Shown here piece by piece: positions 43,546 through 53,278 of a DNA stretch of 64,000 nucleotides. The stretch's first letter is position 1. Every line of letters starts with the position of its first letter. The stretch spans positions 124,001 through 188,000 of the forward strand of contig NZ_JAILWB010000009.1 in NCBI RefSeq assembly GCF_025699295.1, read 5' to 3'. A program made the translations under genes and the position numbers. The DNA comes from Hydrogenophaga sp. Its GTDB lineage: Bacteria > Pseudomonadota > Gammaproteobacteria > Burkholderiales > Burkholderiaceae_C. The notes under the pieces are model-generated. The model made no database searches, had not been told where the DNA came from, and saw nothing but the letters and a program-made list of their open reading frames with translations.

Positions 43546-44628
43546 GTGACACAACTCTTTGCAGCCATCGACGCCGGCGGTGCCCTGCGCTTCGTCGGCG
43601 AAGTCGGGCGCGGCGCCGACTGTGGCTGCCTGTGCCCGGAATGCGCCAGCCCGCTCGTGGCGCGGCAGGGGGCGTCCAACGAATGGCATTTCGCGCACGA
43701 AGCCGCGCAGGAGCGGCCCGAGTGCGGGGCTGGCGCCGCCAACATGCTGCGCCGCCTGATCGCCGAGCACCTGCAGGCGCGCAGCGAGGGCCCGGGCCTG
43801 CCGCTGCCCGCGTACCGGCAGCGCGTGGCGATCGTGCGCGCGCTGGTCAACCTGCACGAAGACGTGCAGTGGGGCGCACAGGTCATGGGCGCCTGGGCGT
43901 GGCAGGTGCGCGCGGCGGCGCACGAAGCAGTCGCGCAGGCCCGGCTCGACACCGGGGCCGGCCTGCAGCTGTTCGTGTCGGTCGACGGCGAAGAACCGCC
44001 AGCGCCCGAAGCCGAAATGGCCCAGCTCGTGTTCCGCTGCCGCACGCCGCCGGCCCCGGCGCTGCGCGAGCGGCAGGCGGCGTTGCAGCACATCGAGCAG
44101 CATGGTGAGCTGGTGTGGCTCCACCACCCCGATACGCTCGGGCGGGTGGCCGACGCACGCGAGCGGCTGGAGGCGCGCAGCCGGCGCATCTATGGCAACT
44201 GGCTGGCCCTGTCGGACCAGGCCGCGGGCTCCGCCGCTGCCGAACATGCCCCGGCACCCTTGTTCTACGGGCCCGGCGCGCCGGTGGCGCCGGAGCAGGC
44301 ACCACGTTTTGCCTGCGCACCCGGGCACGCACCGAACGTGAGTTTCACCTTCTACCGCGTCTCGCCCACCGAGGCCTGGCTCCTGTACCTGCTCGAACGC
44401 GAAGGACCGGTGGACTGGCGCAACGCCGCCGACAAGCGCTATGTGCTGGCACCCTACCCCGTGCCGTTCGACGGCTGGGAGCACGCCTTGCCTGCCTCGG
44501 TGGGGGTGGCCGATCTGGCCGCCGGCCTGGTGCGCTGCACGGCTTTCCTGAATGCGGTGACCTATCTGTCCCGCTGCGCCACGCTCACGCGCAGCGGCCG
44601 CGACCCGGCGGCTTTCCAGGGACTGTGA
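43546..44628 (+). CDS. CoiA-like N-terminal zinc-finger protein, function unknown
   Basis: 360 residues. The N-terminus CLCPECASPLVARQGASNEWHFAHE follows the CoiA-type zinc ribbon (CPxC, then HFAH), which in Gram-positive CoiA precedes a nuclease domain. The rest has a WLHHPD segment and aromatic/charged stretches but lacks clear PD-(D/E)xK motifs that I can place. GTG start 43546. Residues 65-75 are MLRRLIAEHLQ, a helix typical of the following linker. Could be a DNA-processing or competence-related protein; evidence is only the ribbon. Confidence 0.65.
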   Translation: MTQLFAAIDAGGALRFVGEVGRGADCGCLCPECASPLVARQGASNEWHFAHEAAQERPECGAGAANMLRRLIAEHLQARSEGPGLPLPAYRQRVAIVRALVNLHEDVQWGAQVMGAWAWQVRAAAHEAVAQARLDTGAGLQLFVSVDGEEPPAPEAEMAQLVFRCRTPPAPALRERQAALQHIEQHGELVWLHHPDTLGRVADARERLEARSRRIYGNWLALSDQAAGSAAAEHAPAPLFYGPGAPVAPEQAPRFACAPGHAPNVSFTFYRVSPTEAWLLYLLEREGPVDWRNAADKRYVLAPYPVPFDGWEHALPASVGVADLAAGLVRCTAFLNAVTYLSRCATLTRSGRDPAAFQGL

Positions 44629-44727
44629 TCAGGCGCCTGCCAGGGCCTCGCCTGTCGAGGCGAGGTGGCTCGCACGTGCGTTGACGGACATCAAGCCACG
44701 GCGGGCGTTCCCATGGTGGAATGGTGC

Positions 44728-45453
<726 letters not shown>

Positions 45454-45463
45454 GGCCGCGCGC

Positions 45464-47833
45464 ATGAAGGCCATCCACATCAAACTCTGGCGCGACCTGC
45501 GGCGGCTGCGCGCGCAGGTGGCCACCATCGCCCTGGTGGTGGCCATCGGCGTGGCCGGTTTCGTGGGCATGTTCTCGGTGCACGCCTCGCTGCAGGGTTC
45601 GCGCGACGACTTCTACCGCGACAACCGCCTGGCCGACGTGTTCGCCAGCGTCAAGCGCGCGCCCGTGCACCTGCGCGAACGGCTGGCCACCATCGAGGGC
45701 GTGGCCGAGGTCCGGCTGGACGTGGTGTTCGACGCGCAGATCGCGCTCGCGGGTGCCCAGGCGCCGGTGACCGGCCGCTTCATCGGGCTGGACCTGGCCC
45801 GCGTGCAGGCCCACCGCCAGGGCCTCAATGAACTCACGCTGCGCAGCGGCCGCTGGCCCGAGCGCGGGCGCGAGCTGGAGGCGGTGGTGAGCGACCGTTT
45901 TGCCGTCGCGCGCGACCTCAAGCCCGGCGACCGCGTCGACGCCATCCTCAACGGTCGCCTGGAGCGCGTGCACCTGGTGGGCACGGCGATCTCGCCCGAA
46001 TACGTGTTCGCCTCGCGCGGTGGCGCGCCCGACGACCAGAGCTTCGGCATCTGGTGGATCGACCACGAACGCATGCGGCAGGTCTTCGACATGCAGGGCG
46101 CGTTCAACCAGGCGGCGTTGCGGCTGGACGCGGGCGCGCGCGAGGCGGCGGTGATCGGCGCCACAGACCGCCTGCTCGACGCCTATGGCACGCTGGGCGC
46201 GGTCGGTCTTGACCGGCAGCTCTCGGCCCGGATCGTGGCGGACGAGCTGGCCCAGCTGAAGGTGATGGGCACGGTGCTGCCCGCGATCTTCCTGGCCGTG
46301 GCCATGTTCATCCTCAACGTCGTGGTCAGCCGCCAGGTGGCGACCCAGCGCGGGCAGATCGCCGCGCTCAAGGCCCTGGGCTATGGCGATGGCGCGATCG
46401 CCTGGCACTACATCCAGCTCGCGCTGGTGATCGCGGGCCTGGGCGTGCTGGCGGGGCTGGCCCTGAGCGTGTGGATCGGGCAGCTCATGCTCGGGCTGTA
46501 CGACGAGGTGTTCCGCTTCAACCGCCTGGCCTACGTCACCACGCCCTGGCTGGTGGTCGTGGCCACCGCCGTCGCCGCCAGTGCCGCGGCGATCGGCACC
46601 TGGACGGCGATTCACGCCGTGGTGCGGCTCAAGCCGGCGCAGGCGATGCAGCCACCGGCGCCGCCGCGCTACCGGCGCACCTTGCTCGAACGCCTGGGCC
46701 CGGGGCGGCGGGTGGGTGCCGGCGCGCTCATGGTCATCCGCGACTTCGAGCGGCGGCCCTGGCGCGCGGCCTTCACCGTGACCGGCATCGCAATGGCGGT
46801 GGCGCTGCAGATCTCGGGCGCGTTCTGGCTCGATGCGATCGCCCACATCGTGGACACGCAGTTCCGGCGGGTGCAGCAGGGGGATGTGCTGGTCAACTTC
46901 CACCGCCCGGTGCCGCTGTCGGTGGTGGGTGAACTGCGGCGCCTGCCGGGCGTGGTCGACGCCGAACCCTACCGCAGCGAACCGGTGCGCGTGCGCCTGC
47001 ACGGCCTGAGCGAGGACGCGCAGCTCCTGGGGCTGGAGGCCTCGGCCCAGCTGCTGCGCGTGGTGGACGAAACGCGGGGACACGTCGCGCTGCCGGCGCA
47101 GGGCCTGGTGATGTCCTCGCTGCTCGCGCGCGCCATCGGTGCCGACGTGGGCGACCGGGTGCGCGTGGAGTTCCGCCTGTGGAACCAGACGCAGGTCGAG
47201 GTGCCGGTGGTCGACGTGGTGCACACCATGATGGGCAAGCAGGCCTTCATGCGGCTCGATGCCATGAACGTGCTCGCGCGCGATGGCCAGGGCGCCACCG
47301 AGGCCGCGCTGCAGGTGGACCCGCTGGCCGTGGCCGCGTTCTGGGACGCCGTCAAGCGCGCACCGGTCATCAACGCGGTGTTTGACAAGGCCGGCAGCAT
47401 GGCCAGCTTCAACGAAACCACGTCGCGCAACATGGGCGTGTTCAGCGGCATCCTCACGCTGTTCGCCGTGGCCATGGCGGTGGGCATCGTCTACAACGCC
47501 GCGCGCATCACGCTCTCCGAGCGCGCCTGGGAGCTGGCCGGCCTGCGCGTGCTGGGCATGACGCGCGCCGAGGTCTCGGTGCTGCTGCTCGCGCAGCTGG
47601 GGGCCGAACTGCTGCTGGCTCTGCCCATCGGCGCTGCCACCGGCTGGGCGCTGGCCTCGTTGCTGATGCGCCTCATGTCCTCGGACAACATCGATTTCCC
47701 CGTCGTCATCGAACCTTCCACCTATGCATCGGCGGCGCTGATCGTGCTCGCCGCGGGCCTGGCCAGCGCCTTCCTGGTGCGCCGCCAGATCGACCGGCTG
47801 GACCTGGTCGCCGTCTTGAAAGTACGCGAATGA
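45464..47833 (+). CDS. FtsX/MacB-type ABC permease with two FtsX domains
   Basis: 789 residues. Helix 1 near 18-40, large extracytoplasmic domain to ~270, three helices ([56 protein letters not shown]), then a second copy of the same plan (helix at [15 protein letters not shown], periplasmic domain, three C-terminal helices). Ten helices in all, like LolC/E-fused or DevC-type duplicated permeases. Transport probably uses mechanotransmission of a periplasmic cargo rather than classic alternating access. ATG 45464 is 10 bases after the ATPase stop. Confidence 0.92.
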   Translation: MKAIHIKLWRDLRRLRAQVATIALVVAIGVAGFVGMFSVHASLQGSRDDFYRDNRLADVFASVKRAPVHLRERLATIEGVAEVRLDVVFDAQIALAGAQAPVTGRFIGLDLARVQAHRQGLNELTLRSGRWPERGRELEAVVSDRFAVARDLKPGDRVDAILNGRLERVHLVGTAISPEYVFASRGGAPDDQSFGIWWIDHERMRQVFDMQGAFNQAALRLDAGAREAAVIGATDRLLDAYGTLGAVGLDRQLSARIVADELAQLKVMGTVLPAIFLAVAMFILNVVVSRQVATQRGQIAALKALGYGDGAIAWHYIQLALVIAGLGVLAGLALSVWIGQLMLGLYDEVFRFNRLAYVTTPWLVVVATAVAASAAAIGTWTAIHAVVRLKPAQAMQPPAPPRYRRTLLERLGPGRRVGAGALMVIRDFERRPWRAAFTVTGIAMAVALQISGAFWLDAIAHIVDTQFRRVQQGDVLVNFHRPVPLSVVGELRRLPGVVDAEPYRSEPVRVRLHGLSEDAQLLGLEASAQLLRVVDETRGHVALPAQGLVMSSLLARAIGADVGDRVRVEFRLWNQTQVEVPVVDVVHTMMGKQAFMRLDAMNVLARDGQGATEAALQVDPLAVAAFWDAVKRAPVINAVFDKAGSMASFNETTSRNMGVFSGILTLFAVAMAVGIVYNAARITLSERAWELAGLRVLGMTRAEVSVLLLAQLGAELLLALPIGAATGWALASLLMRLMSSDNIDFPVVIEPSTYASAALIVLAAGLASAFLVRRQIDRLDLVAVLKVRE

Positions 47834-49044
47834 ACAACACCCCTGCTTCTTCCCTGGCGCGCTACCGCCGCTGGGTTCTCTGGGCCCTGGTGGCCGTGCT
47901 CGTCGTGGGCCTGGTCGCCTGGGCCATGCAGCCCCGGCCGATCGAGGTCGAGGTCGGCCGCGTGTCCACCGGACGCTTCGAGCAGGTGATCGAGGAAGAC
48001 GGTCACCTGCGCGTGAAGCACCGCTACCTGATCGCCGCGCCCACGCTGGCCGAACTCACGCGCCCGGTGCTCAAGGTGGGCGACGCCGTGCGCGCTGGCG
48101 ACGTGGTGGCGACGCTGGTGCCGGTGGCGCCGCAGATGATCGACGCGCGCACGCGCGAAGTGCTGCGGCAGCGCGTGGGCAGCGCCGACGCCGCGCGCCT
48201 GGCCGCCAGCGCGCAGGTGCGCAGGCTGGAGACCGCGCTTGCCCAGAGCGACCTGGAGGCCGAGCGGGCCACGCGGCTGGCGCGCGAGAACTTCATCTCG
48301 GTCTCGGCGCTGGACCAGGCCCTGCTGGCCCAGCGCGCGGCGCGCCAGGCGCTGGAGGCGGGGCGCGCCGAGCTGCGCGTGGCCGAATTCGCGCAGGCCG
48401 AGGCACGGGCCGCGCTGGCGCGCGCCGAGCCGGGTGCTGCCGCGCGCGCCGACGGCCTGTGGGTGCTTCGCAGCCCGGTGGACGGGCGCGTGGTCAAGCT
48501 GCACCTGGACAGCGCCGCGCCGGTGACGGCGGGCCAGCCGCTGCTGGTGATCGGCGACACCGACGCGGTGGAGGCGGTGATCGACGTCCTCTCCGGCGAG
48601 GTGCAGCAGATCGCGCCGGGCGCGCCGGTCAGCCTGTCGCTGGCCGCATCGGCGCCCGCCATCGCTGGCCAGGTGGCGCGCGTGGAGCCGGTGGCCTTCA
48701 CCAAGGTGTCGGCGCTGGGCATCGAGGAGCAACGCGTCAACGTGATCGTCGACCTGCCCCCCGGCACACCCGGGGTGGGCGACGGCTTTCGCGTCGACGC
48801 ACGCATCACCGTGTCTGCGCGGGATGGCGTTCTGCTCGTGCCCAGCGCGGCGCTGGTGCGCGACGGCACGGCCTGGCGCGTCTTCGTGGTGGAGGACGGC
48901 CGCGCCCGCGCCAGGGCGGTGACGCTGCAGGCGCGCCACGCGGACGCAGCCTGGGTGGCCGATGGCCTGCGCGAGGGCGAGTCGGTGCTGCTCTACCCCG
49001 GCACCACCGTGCGCGACGGCCAGGCGGTGCGCGTGCGCGAATGA
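47830..49044 (+). CDS. Periplasmic adaptor (HlyD/MacA family)
   Basis: 404 residues. A single N-terminal helix (VLWALVAVLVVGLVAWAM) anchors it; then the barrel-sandwich/lipoyl half (VIEEDGHLRVKHRYLIAAPTLAELTRPVLKVGDAVRAGD), a coiled-coil hairpin (~110-190) and the second lipoyl half (LRSPVDGRVVKLHLDSAAPVTAGQPLLVIGD), beta-barrel, and membrane-proximal domain. Overlaps the permease stop as ATGA (47830-47833). Connects the permease to an outer-membrane partner such as TolC, not encoded here. Confidence 0.92.
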   Translation: MNNTPASSLARYRRWVLWALVAVLVVGLVAWAMQPRPIEVEVGRVSTGRFEQVIEEDGHLRVKHRYLIAAPTLAELTRPVLKVGDAVRAGDVVATLVPVAPQMIDARTREVLRQRVGSADAARLAASAQVRRLETALAQSDLEAERATRLARENFISVSALDQALLAQRAARQALEAGRAELRVAEFAQAEARAALARAEPGAAARADGLWVLRSPVDGRVVKLHLDSAAPVTAGQPLLVIGDTDAVEAVIDVLSGEVQQIAPGAPVSLSLAASAPAIAGQVARVEPVAFTKVSALGIEEQRVNVIVDLPPGTPGVGDGFRVDARITVSARDGVLLVPSAALVRDGTAWRVFVVEDGRARARAVTLQARHADAAWVADGLREGESVLLYPGTTVRDGQAVRVRE

Positions 49045-49046
49045 GG

Positions 49047-49064
49047 GCGGGCCGGCTGGCCCGC
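49047..49064 (+). terminator. Hairpin after the ABC exporter operon
   Basis: GCGGGCC (49047-49053), GGCT, GGCCCGC (49058-49064), immediately after the adaptor stop. It lies just before TAAGAT (49078-49083), a likely -10 of the next gene. No U-tract. Confidence 0.45.
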
Positions 49065-49116
49065 GGGCGGCAGTGGCTAAGATGCCCCTTGCCCCTCAAC
49101 AGCTCCAGGAGACACC

Positions 49117-50139
49117 ATGTTCGACACCGCGATCGCGGGCAGCCTGCCCAAACCGGCCTGGCTGGCCGAAACGCAGAAGCTCTGGCCGCAATGGAAGGCG
49201 CAGGGCGACGAGCTGCTTCAGGCCAAGGCCGACGCCACGCTGCTGTGGATCAAGGCCCAGGAAGACGCGGGCCTGGACGTGATCGGCGACGGCGAGCAGG
49301 CGCGCCAGCACTTCGTGCACGGCTTCGTGGAACAGGTCGACGGCATCGACTTCGTCAACAAAGTCACCATGGGCATCCGCAACAACCGCTACGACGCCCA
49401 GGTGCCGCAGGTGGTGGCGCCGCTGCGGCTCAAGGGCCGCGTGCACGCCTTCGAGGCGCGGCTGGCGCGCGCGCACACGAAGAAGAAGCTCAAGTTCACC
49501 CTGCCCGGACCCATGACCATCGTCGACACCGTGGCCGACCGCTTCTACGGCGACAAGGTCAAGATGGCCATGGCCTTCGCCGAGCTGCTCAACCAGGAAG
49601 CGCTGGCCCTGCAGGCCGACGGCGTGGACATCATCCAGTTCGACGAACCGGCCTTCAACGTCTACATGGCCGAAGCGGCCGACTGGGGCGTGGCCGCGCT
49701 CGAAGTCGCCGCGCGCGGCCTCACCTGCAAGACCGCGGTGCACATCTGCTACGGCTACGGCATCGAGGCCAATGTGAAGTGGAAGGAGACGCTGGGCGAG
49801 GAGTGGCGCCAGTACGAGCAGGTGTTCCCCGCGCTCGCCAAGAGCCGCATCGACCAGGTGAGCCTGGAGTGTTTCCACTCGCACGTGCCGCCTGAGCTGA
49901 TGCAGCTGCTCGGAGGCAAGGAGGTGATGGTGGGCGTGATCGACGTCGCCAGCGACGTGATCGAGACACCCGAGCAGGTGGCCGACACCATCGGCGCCGC
50001 GCTGCAGTACGTGCCGAAGGACAAGCTGATCGCCTGCACCAACTGCGGCCTGGCGCCCATGAGCCGCGCAGTGGCCATGGCCAAGCTCGACGCGCTGGCC
50101 CGGGGCGCGGCGCTGGCACGTCAACGGTACGGCGTATGA
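49117..50139 (+). CDS. Core-MetE-like methyltransferase (short cobalamin-independent methionine synthase family)
   Basis: 340 residues, covering only the C-terminal catalytic barrel of MetE (E. coli MetE is 753), as in archaeal and MesD-type core enzymes. Zinc-ligand segments are visible: His and Cys in VHICYGYG, Glu in SLECFHS, Cys in IACTNCGLAPMSR. The usual N-terminal folate-binding half is absent, so the methyl donor is unlikely to be polyglutamylated methyl-THF in the MetE manner. Bacterial MesD enzymes normally sit beside a DUF1852 (MesX) gene; none is present here. ATG 49117 follows CAGGAGACACC. Confidence 0.82.
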   Translation: MFDTAIAGSLPKPAWLAETQKLWPQWKAQGDELLQAKADATLLWIKAQEDAGLDVIGDGEQARQHFVHGFVEQVDGIDFVNKVTMGIRNNRYDAQVPQVVAPLRLKGRVHAFEARLARAHTKKKLKFTLPGPMTIVDTVADRFYGDKVKMAMAFAELLNQEALALQADGVDIIQFDEPAFNVYMAEAADWGVAALEVAARGLTCKTAVHICYGYGIEANVKWKETLGEEWRQYEQVFPALAKSRIDQVSLECFHSHVPPELMQLLGGKEVMVGVIDVASDVIETPEQVADTIGAALQYVPKDKLIACTNCGLAPMSRAVAMAKLDALARGAALARQRYGV

Positions 50140-50197
50140 GCGCCGCCCGGCCGCCCGAAGGCGTTCGCACCGCAGCGCGCTGCGCGGAGGTTTCCCA

Positions 50198-51394
50198 ATG
50201 ACCATGCACGGATTGCCGACGGCCTCGCCGGCCGACGTGGGGCTGTGCCCCGAACGCACGCAGCGCATCGTCGACGCGCTGCAGCGCGACGTCGACCGCG
50301 GCCACCTGCCCGGTGCCCGGGTGCTGATCGCGCGGCGCGGCCGCGTGGTGCTCGACGCCGCCATCGGCCGGCTCGACCCCGCGCGCGATGCGCCCATGGG
50401 CACGGACGCGATCTTCCGCATCTACTCCATGACCAAGCCCATCGTCTCGCTGGCGGCCATGATGCTGGTGGAGCAGGGCCGGCTGCTGCTGAGCGACCCG
50501 GTGGGCCAGTACGTTCCTGGCTTCATGCAGCAGCAGGTGGCCGTGCCCGGCCCGCACGGCGTGGCCCTGGTGCCCGCCACGCGGCCGAGCACCGTGCAGG
50601 ATCTGCTGCGCCACACCGCCGGCCTGACCTACGAATTCACCGGCAACGGCCACGTGAATGCGCTCTACAGCGCGGCCGGGCTGGGCAGCCGCGACCAGAC
50701 CAACGCCGAGCTGTGCGAACGCATCGCCGCGCTGCCGCTGGCCCACCAGCCCGGCAGCGCCTGGGCCTACAGCCGCGCCACCGACGTGCTCGGCCGCGTG
50801 ATCGAAGTGATCACCGGCCAGCCGCTCGGCGCCTTCCTGCGCGAGACCATCCTGCAGCCGCTGGGCATGCACGACACCGCCTTCCACGTGCCGCCCGAAC
50901 ACCACGGCCGCATCGCCGAAGCCTTCGAACACGACCCCGACGGCAACGGCACGCAGATGCCCATGCACGACCCGCGCGAAGTGCCCGTGCTGGAGATGGG
51001 CGGCGGTGGCCTCATGTCCACCGCGCACGACTACGCGCGCTTCCTGCAGTGCCTGCACCGCGGCGGCGAACTCGAAGGGCAGCGCCTGGTCTCGCCCCAC
51101 ACCCTGGCCTTCATGACGGCCGACCACCTGGGCGGCACCGTGCCCCACGCCGACAACCCCCTGCTGCCCGCCGGCCATGGCTTCGGCCTGGGCTTTGCCG
51201 TGCGCACCCGCCTGGGCGAAGCCAACGTGCACGGCTCCCTGGGCACCTACCACTGGAGCGGCATCGGTGGCACCCACTTCTTCGTCGACCCCGAATTGGA
51301 GCTCTTCGCGCTCTTCATGGCGCAGGCACCGAACCAGCGGATCCACTACCGCATGAAGATGCGGGGGCTGGTGTATGGGGCGGTGGTGGGGTGA
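50198..51394 (+). CDS. Class C beta-lactamase-like serine hydrolase
   Basis: 398 residues of the beta-lactamase/family VIII esterase group: SxxK motif SMTK (Ser77, Lys80), Tyr of the second motif in AYSR, and a third-motif variant HWSGIGGT replacing KTG. No signal peptide, so cytoplasmic; the family contains many EstB-type esterases with little or no beta-lactam activity. It follows the MetE-like gene by 58 bases, perhaps in one transcript. Substrate unknown. Confidence 0.88.
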   Translation: MTMHGLPTASPADVGLCPERTQRIVDALQRDVDRGHLPGARVLIARRGRVVLDAAIGRLDPARDAPMGTDAIFRIYSMTKPIVSLAAMMLVEQGRLLLSDPVGQYVPGFMQQQVAVPGPHGVALVPATRPSTVQDLLRHTAGLTYEFTGNGHVNALYSAAGLGSRDQTNAELCERIAALPLAHQPGSAWAYSRATDVLGRVIEVITGQPLGAFLRETILQPLGMHDTAFHVPPEHHGRIAEAFEHDPDGNGTQMPMHDPREVPVLEMGGGGLMSTAHDYARFLQCLHRGGELEGQRLVSPHTLAFMTADHLGGTVPHADNPLLPAGHGFGLGFAVRTRLGEANVHGSLGTYHWSGIGGTHFFVDPELELFALFMAQAPNQRIHYRMKMRGLVYGAVVG

Positions 51395-51491
51395 AGGTGC
51401 AGTGGTGAACGACTGAATGACTGCAACGTGGCGCGGATCAGCTCCGCGTCGGCAACCTCCGAACCCCGCCGTTTGCTATCACTTGATGCTT

Positions 51492-51512
51492 GCGTTTGAT
51501 ATCAATAAACGC
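51492..51512. promoter_or_regulatory. Operator-like dyad upstream of hicAB
   Basis: GCGTTT (51492-51497) and AAACGC (51507-51512) flank a perfect inner palindrome TTGATATCAA (51496-51505). TAGCAT follows directly (around 51513-51518), a good -10. It ends 14 bases before the hicA GTG. Expected as the binding site of the HicB antitoxin complex. Confidence 0.6.
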
Positions 51513-51526
51513 TAGCATCCAAGACT

Positions 51527-51781
51527 GTGAACGCCAAGCACCTGAAGACGTTTCATGCCATCTTCGCCCGCCCGACCTCGGCGACGATCGTGTTCTCTCA
51601 TATCGAGGCTTTGGTGGTGGCGCTGGGTGGAGAAATCAAGGAACGTGAGGGCTCACGCATCAAGCTCACATTGCAGGGCGAGCAGTGGCACTGTCACCGT
51701 CCACACCCCGGCAAGGAAGCCAGGCGCTATCAGGTAGAAGAGGTTCGCGAGTTGCTGGAACGCTTAGGAATCAAGCCATGA
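51527..51781 (+). CDS. hicA: HicA-family toxin
   Basis: 84 residues with the dsRBD-like HicA fold (FARPTSATIVFSHIEALVVALGGEIKE, HRPHPGKEARRYQVEEVRELLERLGI). HicA toxins cut mRNA using a histidine in GSH; here the segment reads EGSRIKL, so Arg replaces it, as in a known subset with the later HRPHP motif. GTG 51527 is the start. The stop overlaps the hicB ATG (51778-51781). Type II toxin-antitoxin pair. Confidence 0.85.
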   Translation: MNAKHLKTFHAIFARPTSATIVFSHIEALVVALGGEIKEREGSRIKLTLQGEQWHCHRPHPGKEARRYQVEEVRELLERLGIKP

Positions 51782-52110
51782 ACACCATGAATCACAAGGG
51801 ATACACCGCAAGAATCGAGTTCGATGAACGCGACAACATCTTTGTGGGCCGGGTTCTGGGTCTGCGCACGATCATCAGTTTTCATGGCGAAACCGTGGTC
51901 GAACTTCGATCCGAGTTCGAGACGGCCATCGAAGAGTTCCTGCGCGATTGCAAGGAGCAAGGTGTTCGACCGGAGAAGCCTGCTTCTGGCAAGCTCATGC
52001 TGCGCGTTCCGCCCGAAGTTCATGGTGCCGCACTGGTCGCCGCCCAAGCTGCGGGCAAGAGCCTCAATCAGTGGGCCACCGAAGTTCTGGAAGAAGCAAG
52101 CCACGTTTGA
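51778..52110 (+). CDS. hicB: HicB-family antitoxin
   Basis: 110 residues. N-terminal degraded RNase H-like domain (YTARIEFDERDNIFVGRVLGLRTIISFHGETVVELRSEF) binds the toxin; the C-terminal part (LRVPPEVHGAALVAAQAAGKSLNQWATEVLEEA) is a ribbon-helix-helix of the Arc type for operator binding. Translationally coupled to hicA. It presumably represses the promoter at 51492-51520. Confidence 0.93.
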   Translation: MNTMNHKGYTARIEFDERDNIFVGRVLGLRTIISFHGETVVELRSEFETAIEEFLRDCKEQGVRPEKPASGKLMLRVPPEVHGAALVAAQAAGKSLNQWATEVLEEASHV

Positions 52111-52239
52111 GCGCTCGAACCGACAGGCGTCCCGTCGGCCTGTACGTTCACTCTTCCTGACATCACGTGTACTTCCGTGCCATCGGACCGATTGCCGCTG
52201 CGGAGCAGCGCGGTCATGGTCTTGGGCAATCGGCGCTTC

Positions 52240-53151
52240 TCAGCCCCCACCCCCGCAACATCCCATTACCACCCCGCGCAGCCACACATGCGCCGCGTCC
52301 GCCTGAAAGCGCGGGTGCCAGAACAGCGAGACGCTGAGTGGCGGCGTGATAAAGGGCAGCTCCATGGCATGCAGGCCGGCGCGCAGATTCGCGGTGTGGC
52401 GTTCGGGCACGCAGGCGATCAGATCGGTGCCGCGCACCAGGGCGAGCGCGGCGACGTAGCCGCTGGTGGTGACGACCACCTGGCGTTGCAGGCCAAGGGC
52501 GGCGAGGGCGTCGTTGATGGGGTTGGCGTCGGCCGCGGCGGCGGTGCCCGCGTGCCGCGAGACGGCCACGTGGCGGGCCCGGGCAAACGTTTCCGCGCTG
52601 GGGCGGGTGCCGATCAGCGCGTGGCCTTTGCGCACCACGCCGATCCAGCGGTCGCGAAACAGGGCCTGGGTGCGGATCTCGGGGCCCATGACGGAGCTGA
52701 CCACGCCGGTCTCCAGATCGACGCTGCCGTCGCGCAGGCCGGTGCTGTCCTTGCCGATCTTCTGCACGAAGCGCAGACGCACGCCCGGCGCCTCGGCGGC
52801 CACGCGGTCGACCAGGGCGGCGCCGAAGTTTTCCACGAAGCCGTCGCTGCAGCGCAGGGTGAAGGCGCGCTCGAGCATGCCGAGGTCCAGCCGCTGCAGC
52901 GGGCGCAGCACGGCCTCGGCCGCCTGCACCAGCGGGCCGAGCTGTTCGCGCAGTTGCAGCGCGCGCGGTGTAGGCACGAGGCCGCGCCCGGCGCGCACCA
53001 GCAGCGGGTCGCCGGTGGTTTCGCGCAGGCGTGCCAGCGCCCGGCTCATGGCCGAGGGGCTGAGCTGCAGGCGCTTCGCTGCGCGCGCCACGTTCTGCTC
53101 GGTCAGCAGCACGTCGAGCGTGAGCAGCAGGTTGAAATCGGGCGTGGACAC
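52240..53151 (-). CDS. LysR-family transcriptional regulator
   Basis: 303 residues. Helix-turn-helix DVLLTEQNVARAAKRLQLSPSAMSRALARLRETTGDPLLVRAG and the LysR effector domain. GTG 53151 gives the family N-terminus STPDFNLLLTLDVL; the frame extends to 53292 without support. Divergent from an MFS drug-type exporter with a perfect inverted repeat between them. In the NahR/LinR-like SPSAMSRAL subgroup. Probably activates or represses the divergent transporter. Confidence 0.9.
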   Translation of the reverse strand: MSTPDFNLLLTLDVLLTEQNVARAAKRLQLSPSAMSRALARLRETTGDPLLVRAGRGLVPTPRALQLREQLGPLVQAAEAVLRPLQRLDLGMLERAFTLRCSDGFVENFGAALVDRVAAEAPGVRLRFVQKIGKDSTGLRDGSVDLETGVVSSVMGPEIRTQALFRDRWIGVVRKGHALIGTRPSAETFARARHVAVSRHAGTAAAADANPINDALAALGLQRQVVVTTSGYVAALALVRGTDLIACVPERHTANLRAGLHAMELPFITPPLSVSLFWHPRFQADAAHVWLRGVVMGCCGGGG

Positions 53152-53189
53152 AGGGCGGCAACATAGCACGCCGGCGGCTGGTGTGGCGT

Positions 53190-53214
53190 CGCATGCACTT
53201 GTGGAATGCATGCG
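53190..53214. promoter_or_regulatory. LysR operator candidate
   Basis: CGCATGCA (53190-53197), N9, TGCATGCG (53207-53214): an 8-bp perfect dyad of the T-N11-A class between the lysR and MFS genes, starting 39 bases from the lysR start. A TAGCAT hexamer at about 53246 could be the -10 of the exporter gene. Confidence 0.65.
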
Positions 53215-53278
53215 GTGCGCCTTCCGCCCTGTGGCGGCGCTTCCTAGCATCGGTACACACCTTTGCAGGAGCACCTTC

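Noticed and set aside
52240..53151. LysR-type gene as the PhcA regulator of the phc-like operon
   Set aside because: It lies 46 kb away, faces an MFS exporter with its own operator, and has no feature that I can tie to PhcA.
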